The position numbers and the translations under genes are program-made. A stretch of 58,995 nt of DNA from contig NZ_LT669941.1 of the NCBI RefSeq assembly GCF_900128505.1, positions 3,645,385 through 3,704,379 on the forward strand, in the 5' to 3' direction. Positions 1 to 8,622 of this stretch are shown here, piece by piece. Origin of the DNA: Parabacteroides timonensis. Lineage in GTDB: Bacteria > Bacteroidota > Bacteroidia > Bacteroidales > Tannerellaceae. The notes under the pieces are model-generated. The model was given only the letters and a program-made list of their open reading frames with translations. It had not been told where the DNA came from and did no database searches. The first letter of the stretch is position 1. Every line of letters begins with the position of its first letter.

Positions 1-611
1 TGCCGCCCCTGTTCACTGCCTACCAAGGCTTCGATGCCCTCTTCCACAGCATTGAGGGCTATGTTTCCAACCGTGCCAACCCCATGAGCGATATGTACGC
101 ATTAACAGCCATAGAGAATATAGCCCGCTACCTGCCTGTGGCGGTGGCTGACGGCAAAGATTTGGAGGCACGTTCTCGTGTGGCGTGGGGCAGCTACCTA
201 TCCGGGGTGGTGATGTGTGTGGGCGGTGTCACGAGCCAGCATTCGCTGGAGCATGCCATGTCCGCCTATCACCAACAACTACCGCACGGGGCAGGACTGA
301 TCATGATAAGCCGTGCCTACTTCTCCCACTTGATCGAAACTCATGCCTGCGACGAGCGTTTCCTCCAATTGGCACGCACCATGGGACTTGCCGATGCCAC
401 GAAACCGGAGGATTTCATCGCCGCGCTCGAAGCCTTGAAGAAATTGTGCGGCGTCAGCGATCTGCGGATGTCCGACTATGACATTTCCACCGATGAATGG
501 TCCCTGTTCGTCACCAATGCCAAGACCACGATGGGACGGCTGTTCATGCTCGACCGTGTGCCGCTCTCGTACACGGACTGCTGGACGATTTACAATGAGT
601 CATATAAATAA
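1..611 (+). CDS. Iron-containing alcohol dehydrogenase, 3' part only
   Basis: C-terminal portion of a group III (Fe-dependent) alcohol dehydrogenase, an NAD(P)-linked oxidoreductase for small alcohols and aldehydes. The reading frame is open from base 3 and the start codon lies outside the window. The metal-binding signature is visible: Asp and His in FDALFH, a His in SLEHAMSA and a His in LPHGAG, in the order known for FucO-type enzymes. An internal ATG at base 84 is not the true start because conserved family sequence precedes it. It is followed after 8 bp by the FGE/flavodoxin lipoprotein gene, so the two are probably cotranscribed. The family call is firm; the substrate is unknown. Confidence 0.85.
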   Translation, partial: PPLFTAYQGFDALFHSIEGYVSNRANPMSDMYALTAIENIARYLPVAVADGKDLEARSRVAWGSYLSGVVMCVGGVTSQHSLEHAMSAYHQQLPHGAGLIMISRAYFSHLIETHACDERFLQLARTMGLADATKPEDFIAALEALKKLCGVSDLRMSDYDISTDEWSLFVTNAKTTMGRLFMLDRVPLSYTDCWTIYNESYK

Positions 612-619
612 GAGAAAAG

Positions 620-2038
620 ATGAAAATGGGAATATTTACAATCATGACAATGGCTATGCTGACTGCCTGCGCCTCTTGCGATTCATCAGAAAACGTAGCC
701 GAGGAACAGTTGCCGGAGGATGGGACTTCGGAACTGCCCGTAATCACCGAAGGACTGGCTACCATTCCCGGCGGAACATTTATGATGGGAAGCCCCGCTT
801 CCGAAGCGTGGCGCATGGTAGACGAGACACAACACACGGTCACGCTCTCCGATTTCCAAATCAGTCTTTACGAGGTCAGCCAAATGCAATATGCCTCACT
901 GATGGGACAGAACCCAAGTGCCATGCAGGGCAATGACTTGCCCGTGGAAAACGTATCGTGGACAGATGCCATCCGCTATTGCAATGCGCTGAGCGAGCAT
1001 GAAGGTTTGGAAGCCGCCTACCGCATAGAAGGCAACGTAGTGACATGGAACCGTTCGGCAAATGGCTACCGCCTGCCTACGGAGGCAGAATGGGAATATG
1101 CCTGTCGTGCCGGAAGCTCCACTCCTTTTAACACAGGCGGCAATGTCACGGCGGCACAAGCCAACTGGTACACGAACTATCCTTATATAGACGGTGAGGG
1201 CGGAGGTGCTTACAACCGCCGCACCGTGCCGGTCACGGAGTACGAGCCGAATACGTGGGGACTGTACAACATGCACGGCAACGTGGGCGAGTGGTGCTGG
1301 GACGCTTTCGGCAGTTATGACGCTCTCCCCACCGATAATCCCGCAGCCGTAGCGGACGGTTCTTTCCGCGTTGTCCGTGGAGGCAGTTGGTTCGATGTCG
1401 GCAAGCACCTACGCTCAGCCTACCGCTCCGTGCTGCCCGCCGCTTACCGGGCTGATAATATCGGGTTCCGCGTGGCACGCAACACCGGGACAGGCGTGTC
1501 GGGCATCGTCTCTACCCGACTGCCAGAGGTTTCCGCCGACAACGCCCGTCGCACCTTGATTGTCTATTTCTCAGAAAGCGGGAACACACGTGGCTTGGCA
1601 AACCGTATACAGGCACTGACCGGGGCGGATATCTTCGAGATACGGCTGGTCAATCCCTATCCCGACAACTATTCAGCCCTGCTCGACCGGGCACAGGAGG
1701 AACAACGCACGCAGGCGCGTCCGGCACTTCGCGGCAGGGTGGAAAACATGGAACAATACGGCACCATCCTCTTGGGCTACCCAAACTGGTGGGCGTGTAT
1801 CCCCATGCCGGTCGCCACGTTCCTCGAATCCTACGATTTCAGTGACAAGACCATCGTCCCCTTCTGTAGCCACGGCAACGGACAGATGGGGCAGACCGTA
1901 CCGTCCATCTGCAAACTTGCACCGGACACAGACATACGCGAACCGCTTTCCGTGACATACAGCGGTGGCAGTTCGCTCGACAACGATATACGGTCATGGC
2001 TTTCTGCCAACGCTTGCTTTCAGAATAGAAACAAATGA
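620..2038 (+). CDS. Lipoprotein: FGE-like (SUMF1) domain fused to flavodoxin domain
   Basis: 472 aa with a lipoprotein signal ending in MLTAC, so predicted to be membrane-anchored outside the cytoplasm. Residues about 45-290 form a formylglycine-generating-enzyme-like domain (GGTFMMGS near the start, RLPTEAEWEYACRAG, RVVRGGSWFD, IGFRVAR). The two active-site cysteines of true FGEs are not present in the RGGSW segment, so sulfatase activation is unlikely. Residues about 310-470 are a flavodoxin_4-like domain with the FMN phosphate loop SESGNTRG. The flavodoxin half is clearly paralogous to the next gene, suggesting duplication followed by fusion. The function is unknown; an extracytoplasmic flavin-dependent role is inferred. 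Confidence 0.75.
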   Translation: MKMGIFTIMTMAMLTACASCDSSENVAEEQLPEDGTSELPVITEGLATIPGGTFMMGSPASEAWRMVDETQHTVTLSDFQISLYEVSQMQYASLMGQNPSAMQGNDLPVENVSWTDAIRYCNALSEHEGLEAAYRIEGNVVTWNRSANGYRLPTEAEWEYACRAGSSTPFNTGGNVTAAQANWYTNYPYIDGEGGGAYNRRTVPVTEYEPNTWGLYNMHGNVGEWCWDAFGSYDALPTDNPAAVADGSFRVVRGGSWFDVGKHLRSAYRSVLPAAYRADNIGFRVARNTGTGVSGIVSTRLPEVSADNARRTLIVYFSESGNTRGLANRIQALTGADIFEIRLVNPYPDNYSALLDRAQEEQRTQARPALRGRVENMEQYGTILLGYPNWWACIPMPVATFLESYDFSDKTIVPFCSHGNGQMGQTVPSICKLAPDTDIREPLSVTYSGGSSLDNDIRSWLSANACFQNRNK

Positions 2039-2053
2039 TAATATAGTTAAGAA

Positions 2054-2614
2054 ATGAAATTCATAATTGGAATATTGCTGTTGCTGTTTGCTCAAGGAGC
2101 GAATGCACAGAGTCAATACGCTAAAGGACAAAAGGCGTTGATTGTCTATTATTCATGGAGCGGGAACACACGTACTGTGGCGCAGAAGATACAAGCTGCC
2201 ACCGGTGCAGACCTGTTTGAAATCCGGCTGGTAAATGAATACCCTGCTGAATACCGGCAGGTGGTCGAACGATTCAGGCAGGAAAAGAACAGCAGGAATT
2301 GGCCTGCATTGAAAGAAAAGGTCAATAACCTCGGTCAATACGATGTCATATTCATCGGATCTCCGAATTGGGGACGTTCGATAGCCCCTCCGGTATTTTC
2401 TTTCCTGACAAGCCACGACCTGCAAGGCAAGAAAATCGTCCCTTTCATGACGCATGGCGGTGGTGGTTGGGGGCAGAGCCGTGAAGATATGAAGGCACTT
2501 TGCCCGAAGTCGGAATTCCTCGAAGGACTGGCATTGAAAGGAGACCGTGCCGCTACTGCCGACACAAGCATAATCCGCTGGCTGCAAAAATTAGGATTTA
2601 CGAATGACAAATAG
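2054..2614 (+). CDS. Secreted flavodoxin-family protein
   Basis: 186 aa. A Sec signal peptide (about residues 1-18, ending near GANAQ) precedes a flavodoxin_4-type domain with the FMN-binding loop YYSWSGNTRT at about 32-41 and the conserved SPNWG segment. Flavodoxins are normally cytosolic FMN electron carriers, so the export signal is notable. It is a close paralogue of the C-terminal half of the preceding lipoprotein (shared IVYxSxSGNTR, GADxFEIRLVN, KxIVPF). It lies 15 bp after that gene and 12 bp before the Zn-alcohol dehydrogenase, consistent with one operon. The physiological partner is not evident. Confidence 0.8.
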   Translation: MKFIIGILLLLFAQGANAQSQYAKGQKALIVYYSWSGNTRTVAQKIQAATGADLFEIRLVNEYPAEYRQVVERFRQEKNSRNWPALKEKVNNLGQYDVIFIGSPNWGRSIAPPVFSFLTSHDLQGKKIVPFMTHGGGGWGQSREDMKALCPKSEFLEGLALKGDRAATADTSIIRWLQKLGFTNDK

Positions 2615-2626
2615 AAAGGAACATAC

Positions 2627-3748
2627 ATGAAACGATTGTTTTTTACACTGGCTACAACACTCCTTGCATGGAACTGTTTTGCCCAAAACACTGGGCAAGT
2701 ACCCTCTAAGGGCTATGCCCTTTATACTGCAAATGGCGAATTGAAACCCTACGACTTTACCCGTCATGCGGTGGGTGAGAATGATATTTTGATTGAAACC
2801 CTATACTGTGGGGTATGCCACAGTGACATCCATCAAGGACGTGGTGACTGGAGCCCGCAAAGTTATCCGTTAGTCACAGGACATGAAATTGTCGGTCGGG
2901 TGGCACAAGTGGGAGCAAAAGTAACGAAGTTCAAAGTGGGCGACTATGCTGGAGTGGGCTGCATGGTCAATGCCTGCCGCCACTGCGAATATTGCGAGGC
3001 GGGCGAAGAGCAATACTGCCTTGACGGACGTGTACTGACCTACGGCGACACGGACGTGTATCACGATAAAGAACTGTCGCAAGGCGGTTATTCAAACAAT
3101 ATTGTAGTGGATGAGAATTTCGCTATCACTGTTCCTGCCGATGCACCTATGGAAAAGGTCGGACCACTGATGTGCGCAGGCATCACTACCTACTCGCCCC
3201 TCGTACATGCCAAGCTGAAGAAAGGAGACAAAATAGGCATTGCCGGATTCGGTGGATTGGGGCACATGGCGGTGCAATATGCCGTATCGATGGGTGCAGA
3301 GGTCACGGTGTTCGACCTAACCGACGAGAAACGGGAAGAGGCATTGGCATACGGAGCTGTGCGCTATGTCAATGTCAAGAAAGAAACTGATCTGAAAGGA
3401 TTGGATAATACATTCCGCTTTATCCTTTCCACCATTCCATCAGCCTACGATCCGATGATGTATGTAAATATGCTAAAGGTCGATGGTGAACTGGCGGTAG
3501 TGGGAATGCCTGCTTTGAAGGATGCTCCTGCCGTTTCTATTATGGCTATGCGTGGACGTAAGAAAGTATGGTTTTCGCTGATCGGCGGCATACGCGAGAC
3601 ACAGGACGCGGTCAATTATTCCATTACCCATAACATCTATCCGAAAGTGGAGGTTATTCCTATCCAAAAGATAAACGAGGCATGGCGTAATGTGGTGGAT
3701 GGAAAAGTGCATTTCCGCTATGTAATCGATATGGGTTCGTTGAAATAA
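2627..3748 (+). CDS. Zn-dependent alcohol dehydrogenase with Sec signal peptide
   Basis: 373 aa, medium-chain dehydrogenase of the YahK/cinnamyl-alcohol dehydrogenase type. The catalytic zinc site (CGVCHSD, GHEIVG), the four-cysteine structural zinc loop (CRHCEYCEAGEEQYC) and the Rossmann motif GFGGLGHM are all intact. It begins with a clear signal peptide, MKRLFFTLATTLLAWNCFAQ, fused ahead of the usual family N-terminus (KGYALYTANG). The family is cytosolic and NADP(H)-dependent, so export would separate it from free cofactor. It is the third consecutive gene with an export signal. The substrate is unknown. Confidence 0.85.
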   Translation: MKRLFFTLATTLLAWNCFAQNTGQVPSKGYALYTANGELKPYDFTRHAVGENDILIETLYCGVCHSDIHQGRGDWSPQSYPLVTGHEIVGRVAQVGAKVTKFKVGDYAGVGCMVNACRHCEYCEAGEEQYCLDGRVLTYGDTDVYHDKELSQGGYSNNIVVDENFAITVPADAPMEKVGPLMCAGITTYSPLVHAKLKKGDKIGIAGFGGLGHMAVQYAVSMGAEVTVFDLTDEKREEALAYGAVRYVNVKKETDLKGLDNTFRFILSTIPSAYDPMMYVNMLKVDGELAVVGMPALKDAPAVSIMAMRGRKKVWFSLIGGIRETQDAVNYSITHNIYPKVEVIPIQKINEAWRNVVDGKVHFRYVIDMGSLK

Positions 3749-3760
3749 TATTGCAAAGAT

Positions 3761-4477
3761 ATGGAACAGATTAAAATCATCAGCCACATGTTGAGTTCCG
3801 TGGACGGAAGGCTGGATGTCGACCGCTGGACGCTTCCATTCGATGGAAAAGAGATTGAGGACGTGACATCCGTCTATACGGAAATTAAGGATGATTACCA
3901 TGCGAATGCGTGGATACTGGGGCGCAACAGCGTGCAGAAACATTTCTTTCCGGAAACATTCCGTTGCGACACATACACGCCTGCCACCATGCTACGGACA
4001 TTTGTCGGACACAGGGACAGCGACCGCTCGCTTGTCGTGTTTGATTCAAAAGGTGTCATCACATATACGGAGGATAAGGTGTATGGAGATACGATTATAG
4101 CCGTATTGGGCGAACGTGTCAGCGAGGAGTATCTGGAGTGTCTGCGCAGAGTAGGTATATCTTACCTTTTCGCTGGGGAGGATGGACACGACTATGCTTT
4201 AGCCGTAAAGACATTGCACGAAGAGTTTGCCATGCGACTCATGCTGTTGGATGGCGGAGGCACTCTGAACGGAGAGTTCATCAAACGACAACTGATTGAC
4301 GAATTGAGTTTGGTGATTTATCCCGGCATGGACGGACTTAGTGGCATTTCTTCCATCTATGAATACAGAGGAGGCGACTGCGAGTTCCCCGCATTGGGGC
4401 AGTCGCTCGAACTGAAAGAGGTGAAACAGTGTAGAGACGGAGTCGTATGGATAAGCTATAAGGTACACAAGGCATGA
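3761..4477 (+). CDS. RibD C-terminal / dihydrofolate reductase-fold reductase
   Basis: 238 aa, pyrimidine reductase-like (RibD_C) domain of the DHFR superfamily, with SHMLSSVDGRLDVDRW near the N-terminus, a conserved LLDGGGTLNGEF segment at about 163-174 and LIDELSLVIYP at about 179-189. Members reduce NADPH-dependently a ribosylamino-pyrimidine or related compounds; many stand-alone copies have unknown substrates. There is no signal peptide, so it is cytosolic. It closes the first cargo block and is transcribed convergently with the AraC-family gene at 4509-5414. Confidence 0.75.
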   Translation: MEQIKIISHMLSSVDGRLDVDRWTLPFDGKEIEDVTSVYTEIKDDYHANAWILGRNSVQKHFFPETFRCDTYTPATMLRTFVGHRDSDRSLVVFDSKGVITYTEDKVYGDTIIAVLGERVSEEYLECLRRVGISYLFAGEDGHDYALAVKTLHEEFAMRLMLLDGGGTLNGEFIKRQLIDELSLVIYPGMDGLSGISSIYEYRGGDCEFPALGQSLELKEVKQCRDGVVWISYKVHKA

Positions 4478-4508
4478 TATGAAAGCGGGCAGTTCCGAAG
4501 ACCGTCCG

Positions 4509-5414
4509 CTATTTCAATTTCAATGCTTCCAGATACTCCGTTGGGGACATTCGCGTAACCTTCTTGAAAAGACGGCTTAAATGGTGGGTATAGTTGAACC
4601 CCAAACCATAAGCTATTTCGCTGATGCTCTTATTTCCTTCAGCCAACTCTTTTTTCACGCGCTCGATAAGAAAGCGTTGGATATGCTCGTGGGGACGTTC
4701 TCCTGTTTCCCGTTTGATGAGGTCGCTGAAATAATTGGGAGATAAGGCTAACCGTTCGGCGCATTCCTGTACGTTCGGAAGTCCATGCCGGATTTGTTCT
4801 TTGCTGTCGAAATAGTCGGTCAGCATCCGTTCAAAACGGGCTAAAATATCTTTGCTCTGCATTTTGCGGGTCGCAAACTGGCGCCCATAGAAGCGCATGC
4901 AGTAGTTGAGCAGTACCTCGATATAAGCGGCAAGAATCGTCCGGCTGTATTCATCCTGCGATACCGAGAGTTCCTCTCGGATATGTTTCATGCAGGCAAC
5001 GATCGTCTCACGCTCCGTATCCTGCATGTGAAGGGCTTCGCTCACTTCGTAAGAGAAGAACGAGTATTGCTGGATTTTCTGGGCCAGAGACGTGCCTCTC
5101 AACAGTTCCGGGTCGAAGAGCAATGCCCAGCCCTTGCGTTGCACCGGTGCTCCGATGTCCACCGCTCCGCTGATCTGACCGGGTGCTATAGCGATGAGCG
5201 TACCGCCGAGGAAGTCATAGCGGCTTGTACCGTACACGACATTCTGCGGTTCATCTTCACGGATATAAATACCGTACACGCCTAATAGCGCACGGAACAG
5301 ATGCCGGGGAGGATGGGCGGAAAAGTCGATCACGCTCACAAGCGGATGCTGGTCTTCAACGCCAAGAAGGGCATTGAAGTCATGGACTGTTGATATTTTA
5401 ATGATGTCGCTCAT
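4509..5414 (-). CDS. AraC-family transcriptional regulator
   Basis: 301 aa. The C-terminal AraC/XylS DNA-binding domain (about 195-300) has two helix-turn-helix units, including CAERLALSPNYFSDLIKRET and ISEIAYGLGFNYTHHLSRLF, ending in the conserved MSPTEYL. The N-terminal half is a cupin-like sensor segment resembling other Bacteroidota AraC regulators located beside aldo/keto reductase genes. The gene faces away from the redox operon that starts at 5726, with a 311-bp intergenic region carrying a 21-bp-spaced direct repeat. It is therefore the best candidate regulator of that operon. The ligand is unknown. Confidence 0.85.
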   Translation of the reverse strand: MSDIIKISTVHDFNALLGVEDQHPLVSVIDFSAHPPRHLFRALLGVYGIYIREDEPQNVVYGTSRYDFLGGTLIAIAPGQISGAVDIGAPVQRKGWALLFDPELLRGTSLAQKIQQYSFFSYEVSEALHMQDTERETIVACMKHIREELSVSQDEYSRTILAAYIEVLLNYCMRFYGRQFATRKMQSKDILARFERMLTDYFDSKEQIRHGLPNVQECAERLALSPNYFSDLIKRETGERPHEHIQRFLIERVKKELAEGNKSISEIAYGLGFNYTHHLSRLFKKVTRMSPTEYLEALKLK

Positions 5415-5435
5415 AGATTATTCCGTAAATAATTG

Positions 5436-5443
5436 CAAATATA
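5436..5443 (-). promoter_or_regulatory. Putative -7 box of the AraC-family gene
   Basis: The plus-strand sequence CAAATATA reads TATATTTG on the minus strand, matching the Bacteroidota -7 consensus TAnnTTTG. It lies 21 bp upstream of the AraC start codon at 5414. The -33 element is weak. Confidence 0.45.
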
Positions 5444-5633
5444 ATTCGATGGAAATAAGAAAGGAAATATATGCTTGTTTTTATTGATAATTTAGAGAAA
5501 GATATAGAAAGAGACTGAGAAAAATTGAATCAGCAGGTTGGAACATCATAAAAAAGTCGCTTGAAGCCTCTTTTGTTCTTGGTGACGCATATTTGCGTTT
5601 GAAGGAGTTCGGTCTCTTGTTATCTGCCACCGA

Positions 5634-5662
5634 TGAAATTGGTTATTATATCTGTGAAATTG
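5634..5662 (+). promoter_or_regulatory. Direct repeat with 21-bp period, candidate AraC operator
   Basis: TGAAATTG occurs at 5634-5641 and again at 5655-5662, exactly 21 bp apart, on the same face of the helix. This is the arrangement typical of paired half-sites for AraC-family activators. The repeat ends 27 bp before the -7 box at 5689, so it would place the protein next to RNA polymerase at roughly -70 to -41. The rest of the 5415-5725 gap holds a short inverted repeat (ACGCA at 5585 / TGCGT at 5594) and no gene. Confidence 0.45.
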
Positions 5663-5688
5663 ATAGGTGCCTCATCATTAGAATGCCA

Positions 5689-5696
5689 TAACTTTG
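5689..5696 (+). promoter_or_regulatory. Putative -7 box of the redox/Tat/rteAB operon
   Basis: TAACTTTG matches the Bacteroidota -7 consensus TAnnTTTG and lies 30 bp before the first ATG at 5726. No good -33 TTTG is found at normal spacing (a TTG lies 27 bp upstream), which fits an activator-dependent promoter. Confidence 0.5.
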
Positions 5697-5725
5697 CAAC
5701 GGAAACAATTAAAAGACAATCAGAT

Positions 5726-6898
5726 ATGAAGAATGGAATGGATATAAGCCGCCGGGGATTCCTCAAGATGGCGGCACTGACAGGGGCGGCGATGTGCATC
5801 GAACCGACCCTGAACAAGGTAACGGCGGCAGAACGGGTGTTGACCGGACAGCGGCAGGTGGCAAACAATCTTCCGACAGGCATGGCAGCAGTGCGCACGC
5901 AACGCACATTGGGTAGCGGCAAGGCAGCCTTTACCGTTTCGGCGATGGGTTTCGGCTGCATGGGGCTGAACCATCACCGCAGCCAGTCGCCCGATGAAAA
6001 GGCCTGCATCCGGCTGATTCACGAAGCGATAGAACGGGGTGTAACCTTATTCGATACGGCTGAAAGTTATGGCTACCACAAGAACGAAATCCTGACGGGA
6101 AAGGCATTGAAAGGATATACCGACCGTGTGTTCGTCTCCTCGAAGTTCGGACACAAGTTCGTGAACGGCGTGCAGGTGAAAACCGAAGAGGACAGCACCC
6201 CGGCAAACATCCGGCGCGTATGCGAGAACTCCCTGCGCAATCTCGGCGTGGAGACGCTCGGTATGTTCTACCAGCACCGCATCGATCCGAATACGCCCAT
6301 AGAAGTGGTGGCGGAGACCTGCGGAGAGCTTATCAAGGAGGGCAAGATCCTGCATTGGGGCATGTGTGAGGTGAATGCGGAAACGATTCGTCGGGCGCAC
6401 AAGGTCTGTCCCGTGACAGCGATACAGAGCGAATACCACTTCATGCACCGCACGGTGGAAACCAGCGGCGTGCTTGCCGCATGCGAGGAGTTGGGCATCG
6501 GCTTCGTGCCGTATAGTCCGCTGAACCGTGGTTTTCTCGGCGGAGCAATCAATGAGTACACTATCTTTGATCAAACCAATGACAACCGTCAGACCCTGCC
6601 ACGCTTTCAACCCGAAGCCATCCGTGCCAACTATCGTATCGTTGAAGTGCTCAATGCCTTTGGCCGCACACGTGGCATAACGGCGGCGCAGGTGGCGTTG
6701 GCATGGCTGATGAACAAGCGTCCCTACATCGTCCCTATTCCCGGTACGACCAAGCTCTCGCACCTGGAGGAGAACCTCCGCGCCTGCGACATCGTATTTA
6801 CGGCAGCAGAGATGCAGGAGTTGGAGGCGGCGGTATCGGCAATCCCCGTCGTGGGCAGCCGCTATGACAAGTTGCAGGAGTCTAAAATACAGAAGTAA
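5726..6898 (+). CDS. Aldo/keto reductase with twin-arginine signal
   Basis: 390 aa from the ATG at 5726; an in-frame GTG/ATG further upstream is rejected because the twin-arginine signal begins here. The N-terminus DISRRGFLKMAALTGAA is a Tat signal. The mature part is an aldo/keto reductase TIM barrel with the tetrad visible: Asp and Tyr in LFDTAESYG, Lys in SSKFG, His in YQHRID. Such enzymes normally reduce carbonyls with NADPH in the cytosol; Tat could export it folded with cofactor bound. It is the first gene of the long operon that also encodes tatA and tatC. The substrate is unknown. Confidence 0.85.
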   Translation: MKNGMDISRRGFLKMAALTGAAMCIEPTLNKVTAAERVLTGQRQVANNLPTGMAAVRTQRTLGSGKAAFTVSAMGFGCMGLNHHRSQSPDEKACIRLIHEAIERGVTLFDTAESYGYHKNEILTGKALKGYTDRVFVSSKFGHKFVNGVQVKTEEDSTPANIRRVCENSLRNLGVETLGMFYQHRIDPNTPIEVVAETCGELIKEGKILHWGMCEVNAETIRRAHKVCPVTAIQSEYHFMHRTVETSGVLAACEELGIGFVPYSPLNRGFLGGAINEYTIFDQTNDNRQTLPRFQPEAIRANYRIVEVLNAFGRTRGITAAQVALAWLMNKRPYIVPIPGTTKLSHLEENLRACDIVFTAAEMQELEAAVSAIPVVGSRYDKLQESKIQK

Positions 6899-6904
6899 GA
6901 AGCT

Positions 6905-7933
6905 ATGAGAAAGACTACGCCTATTATAATATGTATGCTGCTGGCGTTAATCTCATGCAGCAACAACAGCAACGTGTTGCAGATAGCCAAGCAGGGCAGT
7001 TTCGCCGTGGGTGGCACAGTACTAACCGACTCCCTCGGGCGGCAATATCACGGCGACCACGCCTACGTGTTCTATCAGAAACCCGTCAATGCACGGAAGT
7101 ATCCGTTGGTATTCGCCCACGGCGTGGGGCAGTTCTCGAAGACATGGGAGACCACGCCCGACGGACGCGAGGGCTTCCAGAACATCTTTCTGCGGAGAGG
7201 CTTCTCCACATACGTAGTAGACCAACCACGCCGAGGCAATGCCGGACGAGGAACAGAAACCGTCACCATCACTCCGCAGTTCGATGAAGAAGAGTGGTTC
7301 AACCGCTTCCGTGTGGGCATCTGGCCCGACTACTTTGAGGGGGTGCAGTTCAGCCGTGACGCGGAGGCATTGAACCAGTATTTCCGGCAGATGACCCCCA
7401 ACGTCGGTTCTGCCGATCTGAACGTCTATGCCAGGGCATACGCCGCCCTGTTCGACAAGATAGGTCCCGCCATTTTCGTCACCCATTCGCAGGGCGGAGG
7501 CGTGGGCTGGTTAACTCTGCCGCAGACGGAAAATATCCGTGCCATCGTAGCCTATGAACCGGGATGCAACGTCCCTTTCCCCGCAGGGCAGATGCCGGAG
7601 GAAGGCAAGGTCATCACGCTCTCCGGAAAGACCGAGGGCACGGAGGTGCCGATGGAGGTGTTCCTGAAGTTCACCGAGATACCTATCATCGTCTATTATG
7701 GCGACAATCTGCCCGAGACGGACGAACGTCCCGAACTCTATGAGTGGACACGCCGCCTGCACCTGATGCGCAAGTGGGCTGCACTTATCAACGAACATGG
7801 CGGAGACGCCACGGTCATCCACTTGCCGGAGATAGGTTTGAAGGGCAATACCCATTTTCCTTTCTCCGACCTGAACAACGTGGAGGTAGCGGACCATTTG
7901 TCGGAGTGGCTGCACGAGAAGGGGCTGGATTAA
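6905..7933 (+). CDS. Alpha/beta-hydrolase family lipoprotein
   Basis: 342 aa. A lipoprotein signal (MLLALISCSNN) anchors it outside the cytoplasm. The alpha/beta-hydrolase fold shows an HGVG oxyanion segment at about 72-75 and the nucleophile elbow THSQGG at about 196-201; a candidate catalytic His lies near GNTHFPF at the C-terminus. Esterase or amidase activity is likely but the substrate cannot be read from sequence. It starts 6 bp after the aldo/keto reductase, implying cotranscription. Confidence 0.75.
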   Translation: MRKTTPIIICMLLALISCSNNSNVLQIAKQGSFAVGGTVLTDSLGRQYHGDHAYVFYQKPVNARKYPLVFAHGVGQFSKTWETTPDGREGFQNIFLRRGFSTYVVDQPRRGNAGRGTETVTITPQFDEEEWFNRFRVGIWPDYFEGVQFSRDAEALNQYFRQMTPNVGSADLNVYARAYAALFDKIGPAIFVTHSQGGGVGWLTLPQTENIRAIVAYEPGCNVPFPAGQMPEEGKVITLSGKTEGTEVPMEVFLKFTEIPIIVYYGDNLPETDERPELYEWTRRLHLMRKWAALINEHGGDATVIHLPEIGLKGNTHFPFSDLNNVEVADHLSEWLHEKGLD

Positions 7934-7945
7934 CAGCATAAGAAT

Positions 7946-8593
7946 ATGGATAGAAGAAACTTTATAAAGGCAGTAGGCATGACAGCCGGGGCAACCGTCC
8001 TTTCCGGCATGGGTATCGCCGGAGCTGCCGAATTACTGAATGATAAAACGAACAAGAAAATGAAAATAACAGTATTGACAGGAAGCCCACGTCGGAACGG
8101 AAATACCAACCATCTGGCATCCCAATTCATCAAAGGAGCGGAAGAGGCCGGGCATGAGGTTTTCCGTTTCGATTGTGCGCATCACAAGATATCCGGCTGC
8201 ATCGCCTGCAATGCGTGCGGTATGGACGGGGATTGCGTGTTGAATGACGATTTCTCGGAACTGCGCCCTCACCTGCTGGAGGCCGACATGGTGGTGTTTG
8301 CCACTCCGATGTATTACTTCGGCTTTTCCTCACAGTTGAAAGCGGCAATAGACCGTTTCTATGCGCTCAACGGAAAGATAAAAGGCGCAGCGAAACAATC
8401 CGCCCTCCTCATGGCATACGCTGACACCGACCCCAAGGAAGCCGAACCGATGATTTCCCACTATCATACGCTGCTCCGTTACTTGGGCTGGAAAGACCGT
8501 GGAACCGTCGTTGCCCGAGGCATGTGGCCTGCCGGTGCGGTGAACGGCACAGAATACAGCAGGAGAGCATACGAACTGGGACGTAATGTATAG
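7946..8593 (+). CDS. Iron-sulfur flavoprotein-like NAD(P)H:FMN reductase with Tat signal
   Basis: 215 aa. The N-terminus MDRRNFIKAVGMTAGATVL is a twin-arginine signal, followed by a flavodoxin-like fold of the NADPH-dependent FMN reductase family (LTGSPRRNGNTN at about 38-49). The compact cysteine motif CIACNACGMDGDC at about 90-102 matches the C-x2-C-x2-C-x(4-7)-C cluster motif of archaeal and clostridial iron-sulfur flavoproteins (Isf). A role in one- or two-electron transfer outside the membrane, after export by the operon's own Tat system, is inferred. Confidence 0.75.
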   Translation: MDRRNFIKAVGMTAGATVLSGMGIAGAAELLNDKTNKKMKITVLTGSPRRNGNTNHLASQFIKGAEEAGHEVFRFDCAHHKISGCIACNACGMDGDCVLNDDFSELRPHLLEADMVVFATPMYYFGFSSQLKAAIDRFYALNGKIKGAAKQSALLMAYADTDPKEAEPMISHYHTLLRYLGWKDRGTVVARGMWPAGAVNGTEYSRRAYELGRNV

Positions 8594-8622
8594 ACGTTAA
8601 GATAAAGATTAAGTTTAGGGTT

